Made by a program: the position numbers and the translations under genes. A stretch of 64,000 nucleotides of DNA from Pseudoalteromonas sp. MSK9-3 (lineage in GTDB: Bacteria; Pseudomonadota; Gammaproteobacteria; Enterobacterales; Alteromonadaceae). Below, piece after piece: positions 56,555-64,000 of this stretch; position 1 is the stretch's first letter; every line of letters begins with the position of its first letter. Under the pieces are notes generated by a model that saw only the letters and a program-made list of their open reading frames with translations, searched no databases and was not told the origin of the DNA. The stretch is taken from contig NZ_MIET01000034.1 of the NCBI RefSeq assembly GCF_003590335.1, positions 238,441-302,440 on the forward strand, read 5' to 3'.

Positions 56555-58912
56555 ATGACGCTTGAGAGAACGGATCGAGTCGAAATCCCTGTGTTGGCGC
56601 TGCGAGATGTCGTTGTATATCCACATATGGTGATCCCATTGTTTGTCGGTCGAGAAAAGTCGATAAAATGCTTAGAAGCGGCAATGGAAAATGATAAACA
56701 AATATTTTTAGTTGCACAAAAAGATGCGTCTGTTGATGATCCAAGTACAGATGAGATTTATGATGTAGGTACGATTGCGACAGTTTTACAGTTATTAAAG
56801 CTACCTGACGGTACAGTGAAAGTACTGGTCGAAGGTACGCAGCGTGCAAAGATAGACGAGTTCATAGTCTCAGACGAATACTTTTTAGCTCATGCACAAT
56901 TCATTGAATCGCAGGATATAGAAGAACAAGAACAAGATATATTTATCCGTAGTGCGGTCAGTCAATTTGAAGGGTATGTAAAACTAAATAAAAAAATACC
57001 ACCTGAAGTACTGACATCAGTATCTGGCATTGATGAAGCGGCGCGTCTGGCTGATACAATGGCTGCTCATATGCCAATCAAGGTACCAGAAAAACAAAAA
57101 GTGCTTGAACTTGGTAGTGTTACTGAGCGCTTAGAGTATTTGATGGCATTGATGGAGGGTGAGATCGACCTACTACAGGTTGAGAAAAAAATCCGTTCAC
57201 GTGTTAAAAAACAGATGGAAAAATCTCAGCGAGAGTATTATTTGAATGAGCAAATGAAGGCCATTCAGAAAGAACTCGGTGAGCTTGATGACGTGCCTGA
57301 TGAGTTTGAAGCTTTGAAGAAACGCATCAGTGAAGCACAAATGCCTGAGGAAGCGCAAGAAAAGGCCACCTCTGAGTTGAACAAGCTAAAAATGATGTCT
57401 CCGATGTCTGCTGAAGCGACGGTTGTCCGTTCATACATTGATACCATGATCAATGTACCGTGGAAAAAGCGCTCTAAAGTTAAGAAAGACTTGGCAGGTG
57501 CGCAAAAGATTCTAGATGCTGACCACTATGGTTTAGAAAAAGTTAAAGAACGCATTATTGAGTATCTTGCCGTTCAGCAAAGAATCAATAAACTTAAGGG
57601 CCCAATATTGTGCTTGGTCGGTCCTCCAGGCGTAGGTAAAACTAGCTTAGGGCAATCTATAGCGCGTTCTACAGGCCGAAAATATGTGAGAATGGCACTT
57701 GGCGGTGTTCGTGACGAAGCTGAAATACGTGGACACAGACGCACATATATTGGTTCTATGCCAGGCAAACTTATTCAAAGTATGAGTAAAGTTGGCGTTA
57801 AAAACCCGCTGTTCTTATTGGATGAGATTGATAAAATGTCATCTGATATGCGTGGTGATCCGGCGTCAGCATTATTAGAAGTGCTAGATCCTGAGCAAAA
57901 TAGTAATTTTGCTGATCATTACTTAGAAGTCGATTATGACTTATCTGATGTGATGTTTGTAGCAACATCAAATAGTTTTAATATTCCTGGCCCATTACTC
58001 GATAGAATGGAAGTTATTAGACTGTCGGGCTATACCGAAGATGAAAAGCTGAACATCTCTATTCAGCATTTAATCCCTAAACAAGTTAAGCGTAATGGAT
58101 TAAAAGCGAATGAAGTAGACATTGAAGACAGCGCCATTATTGGAATTATTCGTTATTATACGCGTGAAGCGGGTGTGCGTAATCTAGAGCGTGAGATTTC
58201 TAAATTATGTCGCAAGGCTGTGAAAGAAATTTTACTAGACAAAGAAACGAAGAAAGTGGTCATAAACCAAGACAACTTAGAAGCTTTCCTCGGTGTACAA
58301 CGTTTCGATTACGGTAAAGCAGAAGATGGCGATAGAATTGGTCAAGTGACGGGTTTAGCATGGACTGAAGTGGGCGGTGATTTACTGACTATCGAGTGTG
58401 CGGCTGTGCCTGGCAAAGGCAAGTTAACGTTTACTGGTTCTTTGGGCGATGTCATGCAAGAGTCTATTCAGGCAGCTATGACAGTAGTGCGGAACAGAGC
58501 TGAGAAATTGCGTATCAATGCAGACTTTCACGAAAAGCGCGATGTTCATGTACATGTGCCTGAAGGCGCTACGCCAAAAGATGGGCCTAGTGCGGGTATT
58601 GCGATGGTGACTTCGTTAGTTTCAAGTCTCACTGGAAACCCTGTACGCTCAGATGTAGCAATGACGGGTGAAATTACACTACGTGGTGAAGTATTGCCTA
58701 TCGGCGGTTTAAAAGAAAAGCTATTGGCTGCACACCGTGGTGGAATTAAGACGGTGATTATTCCAAAAATTAATGAGCGTGACTTAAAAGAAATACCTGA
58801 CAATGTTAGGGAAGGCTTAGAAATTCACCCTGTTACTTGGATCGATGACGTACTATCATTGGCTTTGGCTAACCCTGTTGAGAGTTTTTCTGTAGAAAAC
58901 TCGAAAAAGTAA
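56555..58912 (+). CDS. lon: ATP-dependent protease Lon
   Basis: 785 residues (E. coli 784). N-terminal substrate-binding LAN domain ([25 protein letters not shown]), coiled coil, AAA+ domain with Walker [11 protein letters not shown] (about 356), and C-terminal protease with the Ser-Lys dyad, Ser in [11 protein letters not shown] (about 679). It degrades misfolded and regulatory proteins. Heat-shock promoter upstream. Confidence 0.98.
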   Translation: MTLERTDRVEIPVLALRDVVVYPHMVIPLFVGREKSIKCLEAAMENDKQIFLVAQKDASVDDPSTDEIYDVGTIATVLQLLKLPDGTVKVLVEGTQRAKIDEFIVSDEYFLAHAQFIESQDIEEQEQDIFIRSAVSQFEGYVKLNKKIPPEVLTSVSGIDEAARLADTMAAHMPIKVPEKQKVLELGSVTERLEYLMALMEGEIDLLQVEKKIRSRVKKQMEKSQREYYLNEQMKAIQKELGELDDVPDEFEALKKRISEAQMPEEAQEKATSELNKLKMMSPMSAEATVVRSYIDTMINVPWKKRSKVKKDLAGAQKILDADHYGLEKVKERIIEYLAVQQRINKLKGPILCLVGPPGVGKTSLGQSIARSTGRKYVRMALGGVRDEAEIRGHRRTYIGSMPGKLIQSMSKVGVKNPLFLLDEIDKMSSDMRGDPASALLEVLDPEQNSNFADHYLEVDYDLSDVMFVATSNSFNIPGPLLDRMEVIRLSGYTEDEKLNISIQHLIPKQVKRNGLKANEVDIEDSAIIGIIRYYTREAGVRNLEREISKLCRKAVKEILLDKETKKVVINQDNLEAFLGVQRFDYGKAEDGDRIGQVTGLAWTEVGGDLLTIECAAVPGKGKLTFTGSLGDVMQESIQAAMTVVRNRAEKLRINADFHEKRDVHVHVPEGATPKDGPSAGIAMVTSLVSSLTGNPVRSDVAMTGEITLRGEVLPIGGLKEKLLAAHRGGIKTVIIPKINERDLKEIPDNVREGLEIHPVTWIDDVLSLALANPVESFSVENSKK

Positions 58913-58986
58913 GAAAAAATCAAAAAAAGTGCTGTAAAAGGGTTTTCAAATCTAAAAGGTATGTTAACTTAGGCACTGGTTTTAAG

Positions 58987-59008
58987 CCTAGGCCTTATGT
59001 AGCCTAGG
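58987..59008 (+). terminator. Hairpin downstream of lon
   Basis: CCTAGGC and GCCTAGG, 8-base loop, followed only by TTT. A weak terminator or processing stem before hupB. Confidence 0.35.
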
Positions 59009-59125
59009 TTTGAGCAAGATTACGAATTAGAGAATCGCTGTGATATCTCTAGTATGAATAATAAAAGTGGTAGTTATCAAAGTTGGCTCTCGCTTTTGAT
59101 AATAACAATGTAAGAGGATGATATT

Positions 59126-59398
59126 GTGAATAAATCTCAATTAATCGATCATATCGCAGCTGATGCTGATATTTCTAAAGCGGCTGCAGGTCGTGCACTA
59201 GATTCATTCATTGAATCTGTAACGGGCGCATTAAAAGACGGCGATTCAGTGGCACTGGTTGGCTTTGGTACTTTTTCTGTACGTGAACGTGCAGCGCGCT
59301 CTGGTCGTAACCCACAAACTGGTGAGACTATCCAAATTGCAGCGGCGAATATCCCTTCTTTCAAAGCGGGTAAAGCGTTAAAAGATGCAGTAAACTAA
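59126..59398 (+). CDS. hupB: DNA-binding protein HU-beta
   Basis: 90 residues, GTG start preceded by AGAGGATGATATT. The DNA-bending arm shows [24 protein letters not shown] nucleoid protein, heterodimer with HU-alpha in enterics. Position between lon and ppiD as in E. coli. Confidence 0.97.
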   Translation: MNKSQLIDHIAADADISKAAAGRALDSFIESVTGALKDGDSVALVGFGTFSVRERAARSGRNPQTGETIQIAAANIPSFKAGKALKDAVN

Positions 59399-59471
59399 TC
59401 CACTTGGATTATTAGCGCGGTTTTACACTGTTTCACACTATTTGCATTTCAAAGCCGTGTGTTGCTTCAAG

Positions 59472-59506
59472 AAAAAAAGCGTATCTGATAAGATACGCTT
59501 TTTTTA
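59472..59506 (+). terminator. Terminator of hupB
   Basis: A run of A, AGCGTATCT, GATA loop, AGATACGCT, run of T. Confidence 0.93.
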
Positions 59507-59565
59507 CATTAGCAAGAAATTTCTAAAGCGCTTATGTGCTTTGGCTTAGATAAGAGAAAGAACAA

Positions 59566-61476
59566 ATGCTTGAAAAGATTAGAGAGGGCTCACAAGGCCC
59601 AGTTGCCAAAATAATTCTTGGTGCAGTCATCTTGTCTTTTGCGTTAGCAGGGATCGGTGGTTACCTAGGTCAAACCACAGAGCAACCTGTTGCAGAAGTC
59701 AATGGAATAAAAATTAGCCAGACAGATTTTGCAAGGGCGTATCAAAATGAACGGGCTCGGTTAGAGCAACAATTTGGTGAATATTTTGCACAAATTTCAT
59801 CAGACCCGACTTACATGGCTCAAATACGAAAAGGGGTTGTTGATAGGTTAGTACAGCAAGAACTACAAAATCAGCTTGCAACCGAACTCGGCTTACGAGT
59901 AAGTGATGAACAGGTAAAAAAAGCCATTGTTGAAATGCCATATTTTCAACTAGGTGGCGAGTTTAGTAATGATCGTTATTTGCAAGTGATCAGACAAATG
60001 AACTTCCAACCAGACTCATTTCGTGAATATTTACGAGAAGAGATGACTCGTTCGCAACTTGTGTCTGCGGTGGCTGGCACTGAGTTTGTCTTATCAAATG
60101 AGTTAAGTAATACCGTTGCATTACAGCAGCAAACTCGTGCTCTGGATTATATTGTGCTTGGTAAAGACAAAATGAAGGCACAAGTGACGCTCGAAGATGA
60201 TGCGGTTATCAATTACTATGAATTGAATCAAGATAAGTATCAATCTACAGAGCAAGTGTCGGTGCAGTATTTAGAATTGAATGCTGAGAATGTAGACCCT
60301 GAAGTCGCAGTGACAGACGCGGATGTACTTGCATACTATGAAGAAAGTAAAACACAGTATTTAGAACCTGAAAAGCGTCGTGTATCTCATATTCTTATAG
60401 AGAATAATGAAGATGATGCTGCATCGAACGCTGAGGCTCAGGCATTACTGGTACAGTTACGCGAAGGTGCTGATTTTTCAGAACTTGCCAAGACAAAATC
60501 TGATGATATTGTCAGTGCAGAACTTGGTGGTGATCTAGACTGGATCGAACTAGATATGATGGACCCTGAGTTCGAATCAGCGGCGTTTGCACTTGAAAAT
60601 GTCGGTGATATTTCAGGCGTCGTTGCGTCAGAGTTCGGTTATCACATTATTAAATTAACAGATATTGAACGTGAAGAAGTACAAGCTTTTGATGAAGTAA
60701 AAGTTGAGTTGCGCGCCGAACTGGAAAAAAATGCAAAAATAGATGCGTTTTACCAAAAGCAAACAGAGATTGCTGAGTTAGCATTCGAAATATCAGATTC
60801 TTTAGAAGATGCGGCTTTAGCGGCGGGTGTAGAGCTTAAATCAACGGGCCTTATCAGCCGTTTAGCTTTACCAGCACCATTAAACACTCCTGTTGTTAGC
60901 AATGTGGTATTTACGCCAGAGTTACTTGAAGATCGTGTCAATTCTGAAGTGTTAGAGGTCGGAAGCGAGCATATTATTGTTGTGCGAGTAGTAGATTATG
61001 CGCCAGCAGCGACTAAACCATTTGACGATGTAAAAGCACAAATTGAAACTAGCCTAATTAATGAGCAAGCGTCAGCACTTGTGAATGAGCATACGCAAAC
61101 ATTATTCGGTGAATTACAAGCTGGTAAATCACTCACAGAGATTGCAACGACAGAAGGGGTTGAAGTGAGCTCAGAAGATGCACTTGCACGTCAAACATAC
61201 TCTGTAGCGCCGGCAATTTTAAATGAAGCGTTTAAATTACCTCACCCAGTTGATGGCAAGTCTGAAGTTGCGGTTGTTGAGTTAAATAACGGTGATGCGG
61301 CACTCGTTCAATTAAACCGTGTTAATAGCGCAGCACCAACGGCTGATTTAGATGAGCAGCAAAAGCAAAGTATTACAAACTCTCAAATAAACAGAAATTA
61401 TTTGGCGTTTGTGAATGCACTAGAAGCTAAAGCTGAAGTGGCGCGTCCACAAATTCAAGTTTCTGAGCAAAATTAA
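59566..61476 (+). CDS. ppiD: Periplasmic folding chaperone PpiD
   Basis: 636 residues (E. coli 623). N-terminal membrane anchor (about 12-36; VAKIILGAVILSFALAGIGG), SurA-like helical region, and one parvulin domain (about 267-365; RRVSHILIENNED, ELGGDLDWIELDMMDPEFESAAFAL, FGYHIIKLTD). It interacts with SecYEG-exported proteins at the periplasmic face. Normal length for the family. Confidence 0.95.
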   Translation: MLEKIREGSQGPVAKIILGAVILSFALAGIGGYLGQTTEQPVAEVNGIKISQTDFARAYQNERARLEQQFGEYFAQISSDPTYMAQIRKGVVDRLVQQELQNQLATELGLRVSDEQVKKAIVEMPYFQLGGEFSNDRYLQVIRQMNFQPDSFREYLREEMTRSQLVSAVAGTEFVLSNELSNTVALQQQTRALDYIVLGKDKMKAQVTLEDDAVINYYELNQDKYQSTEQVSVQYLELNAENVDPEVAVTDADVLAYYEESKTQYLEPEKRRVSHILIENNEDDAASNAEAQALLVQLREGADFSELAKTKSDDIVSAELGGDLDWIELDMMDPEFESAAFALENVGDISGVVASEFGYHIIKLTDIEREEVQAFDEVKVELRAELEKNAKIDAFYQKQTEIAELAFEISDSLEDAALAAGVELKSTGLISRLALPAPLNTPVVSNVVFTPELLEDRVNSEVLEVGSEHIIVVRVVDYAPAATKPFDDVKAQIETSLINEQASALVNEHTQTLFGELQAGKSLTEIATTEGVEVSSEDALARQTYSVAPAILNEAFKLPHPVDGKSEVAVVELNNGDAALVQLNRVNSAAPTADLDEQQKQSITNSQINRNYLAFVNALEAKAEVARPQIQVSEQN

Positions 61477-61495
61477 ATTAAACTGCTAGTATGAG

Positions 61496-61522
61496 AAAAG
61501 GCATCATTATGGTGCCTTTTTT
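61496..61522 (+). terminator. Terminator of ppiD
   Basis: AAAAGGCA, 9-base loop, TGCCTTTTTT. Confidence 0.85.
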
Positions 61523-61566
61523 GTTTGTAAATTTTGATAGTTAATTATTGTGTAGGATTTAATATT

Positions 61567-61665
61567 ATGTCGATTAATGGCATAGTGAAGGTTGGTAGCG
61601 ATCCGCTGCTAGAAATTGATAAGAATAAAATGGAATCAGGGAAATATTATGCCTATAGAAATTAG
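61567..61665 (+). CDS. Possible small protein, 32 residues
   Basis: Frame MSINGIVKVGSDPLLEIDKN to YYAYRN, with AGGA nine bases before the ATG, overlapping the ykvA-like start by 17 bases in another frame. No family recognised. It could be an upstream coupling frame for the following gene or chance. Confidence 0.35.
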   Translation: MSINGIVKVGSDPLLEIDKNKMESGKYYAYRN

Positions 61666-62197
61666 TTTTGAGTTATCTGATGCTGATTTAGCGCACTTTA
61701 GAACGATGATGCAAAATGTGATTGCGAAAAGTAGTCACACAGATGAACAAGAAGTAATTAGGAAAGCGCGTGCGCTTGTTTTGGAAATGGAAAAAGCAGA
61801 GTTACCTGAGTTTGTGCGAACTCGTATGACGTCACTAGCTTTGTTAATTGATGCAGTGCAAGATGCGGAGTGGCAGGTTCCTGAAGAAGAGAAGCAAGCG
61901 ATTATTTTATCATTAGCCTATTTCAGCGAGCCGGAGGATGTGGTGCCAGATCATATTCCAGGGTTAGGGTATATTGATGATGCAATCATGATTGAATTGG
62001 TACTACAAGACCTATCATTAGACTTAAAAGCTTATAGAGAATTTTGTAGTTTCAGAGCCACGGAAGAGGCACGTCGTGGCGACAACGCTAAAGTTGATAG
62101 AGAAAGCTGGCTTGAAGGAACGCGTACACAGCTTAGAGCTTCTATGCGACGTAATCGAAAATCAGCAAAACCAAGATTATTATCTCGTATAATGTAA
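61649..62197 (+). CDS. YkvA-family (DUF1232) protein
   Basis: 182 residues from ATG 61649, with CAGGGAA upstream. The DUF1232 motif is at about 100-135: AIILSLAYFSEPEDVVPDHIPGLGYIDDAIMI. The N-terminal part is helical and the C-terminus basic. The family is widespread and uncharacterised; many members have membrane segments, which this one lacks. Confidence 0.8.
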   Translation: MPIEISFELSDADLAHFRTMMQNVIAKSSHTDEQEVIRKARALVLEMEKAELPEFVRTRMTSLALLIDAVQDAEWQVPEEEKQAIILSLAYFSEPEDVVPDHIPGLGYIDDAIMIELVLQDLSLDLKAYREFCSFRATEEARRGDNAKVDRESWLEGTRTQLRASMRRNRKSAKPRLLSRIM

Positions 62198-62262
62198 GTG
62201 CATTCATGCGTAGCTTTACCTTTATATCTGGGTAAAGCTACAGTTATACGGGAATTTATACA

Positions 62263-62653
62263 TTGTTACAGTCAATACACCACTGCGCTATTATCTGTTC
62301 AGACTATGCTCGTTCAAAGTATTTTTATACCGAAATATTGGGGTTAACGATTCTCGCGGAGAATTATCGTGCTGATAGACAGTCTTTTAAATTAGATCTT
62401 GCCTTACCCGATGGATCACAGATCGAACTGTTTTCATTTGTTGAACCACCAAAAAGAATATCGCGGCCAGAAGCGTGTGGCTTGCGTCACTTAGCATTCA
62501 GGGTTGATAAGCTTAGAGAAAGTGATTGAGTTGCTAGCAAAGCACCATGTGGCTGCAGAAGTTATCCGAATCGACGAATTTACAGGCTGTAGATATACAT
62601 TTTTCGCCGACCCGGACGGATTACCATTAGAGCTGTATGAAACAGGCCTATAA
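62263..62653 (+). pseudogene. yaeR: VOC-family protein (YaeR-like) with a one-base frameshift
   Basis: The frame from TTG 62263 reads HHCAIICSDYARSKYFYTEI ... RPEACGLRHLAFRVDKLRE and stops at 62529. The next frame continues the homology from GTGATTGAG: VIELLAKHHVAAEVIRIDEF then FADPDGLPLELYETGL up to 62653. Together they match E. coli YaeR end to end. One surplus A in the GAGAAAGTG stretch (about 62518-62522) accounts for the break. Metal ligands of the vicinal-oxygen-chelate fold (His near the start, Glu in ELF and the final LELYE) are split over both parts. Either a real inactivation, a sequencing error, or rarely a programmed shift. Confidence 0.85.
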
Positions 62654-62674
62654 AGTAATGACTACCTGAACATA

Positions 62675-63511
62675 TTAGCTCGATTTGTCGATAATATGTA
62701 CATCTCTTTGTGGGAATGGAATAGCAATATCAGCTCCGTCTAGCGCAGGTTTAATTGCACGGTTCATGTCAAAATAAACATCCCAGTAATCCTCGGTTTT
62801 GCACCAAACGCGTAAAGTTAAGTCGATGGAACTGTCGCCATATCCGGTAACGCCTACAAAGGGTTTTGGATCTTTAAGGACTGAGTTGTTTTCGAGTGCC
62901 ATGCTTGTTAACGCCTGCTCAGCATTATCTACTGATGCGCAATAGCTGATCCCGACGCTTAAATCGACACGGCGTATCGACTCATGGGTAATGTTTTTTA
63001 TTTTCTCACTGGCTAATGGCCCATTAGGTAGAATAACACGACGATTATCGAGTGTTGTTAGAAAAGTGCAGAAGACATCAATGGCTTCGACTACACCTTC
63101 TTCACCTTGTGCCACAATATAGTCACCTACCTGAAATGGTTTGAAAATAAGGATAAGAACACCGCCGGCAAAGTTTGAAAGGCTGCCTTGTAGTGCTAAA
63201 CCTATTGCTAAACCAGCAGCTCCTAAAATAGCAATAAATGATGTTGTTTGAACCCCGATCATCGAAATCACTGAAATAAATAAGCAGGCTTTTAGCATCA
63301 CCGTGGCCATACTGCAGAGCCACTTTCTCAAAGACACGTTAAATTCTTTCTTTTGTAGTAAAAAGTCAATGCCTTTACTGATCAGTGAAATAACCCATAA
63401 GCCAATAAATAGAGTGATTATCGCCAGTATGATTTTGGGGGCATATAAAATAGCCATTTCAGTTACGGTATTAACTACCTGTTCAACATCAATCTTAGAC
63501 AAATCAAGCAT
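62675..63511 (-). CDS. mscS: Small-conductance mechanosensitive channel MscS
   Basis: 278 residues (E. coli 286). Three transmembrane helices (about 15-110), the pore helix with the Gly/Ala pattern AILGAAGLAIGLALQGSLSNFAGGVLI, then the MscS beta domain (VGDYIVAQGEEGVVEAIDVF; RRVILPNGPLASEKIKN) and the cytoplasmic alpha/beta vestibule. It opens on hypo-osmotic shock. Confidence 0.95.
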   Translation of the reverse strand: MLDLSKIDVEQVVNTVTEMAILYAPKIILAIITLFIGLWVISLISKGIDFLLQKKEFNVSLRKWLCSMATVMLKACLFISVISMIGVQTTSFIAILGAAGLAIGLALQGSLSNFAGGVLILIFKPFQVGDYIVAQGEEGVVEAIDVFCTFLTTLDNRRVILPNGPLASEKIKNITHESIRRVDLSVGISYCASVDNAEQALTSMALENNSVLKDPKPFVGVTGYGDSSIDLTLRVWCKTEDYWDVYFDMNRAIKPALDGADIAIPFPQRDVHIIDKSS

Positions 63512-63743
63512 AGAGCGTTCTCTTATATTTGTTAGTTAAAAAGTATTGATAATTGTAGCTTATTTATTAATTAGTGCTGATATTAAGCATTTTACAATAG
63601 AATTTAGTGTTATTTTTATTCAATCAAACCGAGAGCTGAGAGTTGGGTGTACAGAGTCTATAGATAAAAGGGAGCTAATAGGGGGTACGCAAAGGGTTAT
63701 TATACATAAATAGCGTCGGGTTTATTTACTGTTTCGTACGACT
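63512..63743. other. AT-rich intergenic region between mscS and the insertion sequence
   Basis: No gene, tRNA or clear repeat seen. It contains the mscS promoter region on the minus strand. Confidence 0.5.
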
Positions 63744-64000
63744 GTTGTGGTTCAATAATTCCGGACACTATTTTAGGTGGTATCATTACCACTCAATCAG
63801 AGGTGTCTGATGGCAAAAAAACGCAGAACATTTAGTAAAGAATTCAAACTTGAAGCCGCTTGTTTAGTTTTAGACCAAGGCTATTCACTTCAAGAAGCAT
63901 GTCGTTCATTAGATGTTGGAGAAACGGCTTTAAGGCGCTGGGTTCAACAACTTGAACTTGAGCGAAATGGTGAAACACCTAATGCCAAAGCTTTGACTCC
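63744..64000 (+). mobile_element. IS3-family insertion sequence, left end (cut by the window)
   Basis: An orfA-type transposase frame begins at 63810, preceded by a region with the IS3-like end TGTGGTTCAATAATTCCGGA near 63747. The exact left boundary cannot be fixed without the right end; the start given is approximate. Confidence 0.75.
63810..64000 (+). CDS. IS3-family transposase OrfA, partial
   Basis: 63 codons to the window edge: MAKKRRTFSKEFKLEAACLV, then LDQGYSLQEACRSLDVGETALRRWV. This is the HTH_Tnp_1 helix-turn-helix of IS3-family OrfA, which is joined to OrfB by -1 frameshifting in intact elements. AGAGGTG lies about six bases before the ATG. OrfB would be to the right, outside the window. 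Confidence 0.9.
   Translation, partial: MAKKRRTFSKEFKLEAACLVLDQGYSLQEACRSLDVGETALRRWVQQLELERNGETPNAKALT

Overview
The window is chromosomal DNA of a marine gammaproteobacterium, most likely Pseudoalteromonas or a close member of the Alteromonadales. The evidence is protein-level resemblance and several blocks of gene order shared with enteric bacteria (bamD/rluD/pgeF/clpB; corB/ypjD/ffh/rpsP-rimM-trmD-rplS; tyrA/pheA; smrB/prmB/aroC; tig/clpP/clpX/lon/hupB/ppiD). The genus is inferred; no search was run.

Layout. 1-10.4 kb: end of a pseudopilin gene, glnB, a small MITE-like element, bamD divergent from rluD-pgeF-clpB (clpB with a heat-shock promoter), an Aer-like aerotaxis receptor, a medium-chain dehydrogenase and gshA. 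10.45-24.95 kb: an accessory block with a 3462-residue exported Rhs/SpvB/FG-GAP toxin-like protein, a candidate immunity protein overlapping its 3' end, a REP-associated tyrosine transposase (RAYT) with hairpin repeats and a truncated copy, and an exported beta-helix protein. The block lies between two same-orientation copies of what looks like a roughly 70-nt small RNA gene (conserved 37-mer, TTGAAC box at identical distance, different but equivalent terminators). 25-34.4 kb: SLT lipoprotein, corB, ypjD, ffh, the S16-RimM-TrmD-L19 operon, tyrA and pheA; pheA has a leader peptide rich in Phe and a terminator/antiterminator, i.e. an attenuator. 34.4-51.9 kb: a GGDEF-EAL protein, an eIF1-like protein, a partner-switch pair (STAS plus REC-PP2C-kinase, like Shewanella CrsA/CrsR), GAF protein, aromatic aminotransferase, LexA-controlled yebG, comEA, dsbB, fadR, a second MITE copy, an OxyR-like site before a 2-Cys peroxiredoxin, small exported/membrane proteins, a double-receiver regulator, smrB, prmB, aroC and folD. 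52.1-52.7 kb: a tRNA operon Pro-Arg-His-Pro-Pro with three identical tRNA-Pro(UGG). 52.9-63.5 kb: tig, clpP, clpX, lon (sigma-32 promoter), hupB, ppiD, a ykvA-like gene, a frameshifted yaeR-like gene and an MscS channel. 63.7 kb to the end: the left part of an IS3-family insertion sequence, cut by the window.

How it fits together. Most of the window is housekeeping: protein quality control (ClpB, Tig, ClpXP, Lon, PpiD), translation and RNA modification, aromatic amino acid synthesis (AroC, TyrA, PheA, aminotransferase), envelope assembly and signalling. The unusual parts are the accessory block, the paired small-RNA-like repeats that bracket it, the two-copy MITE, and several very short genes with good ribosome binding sites.
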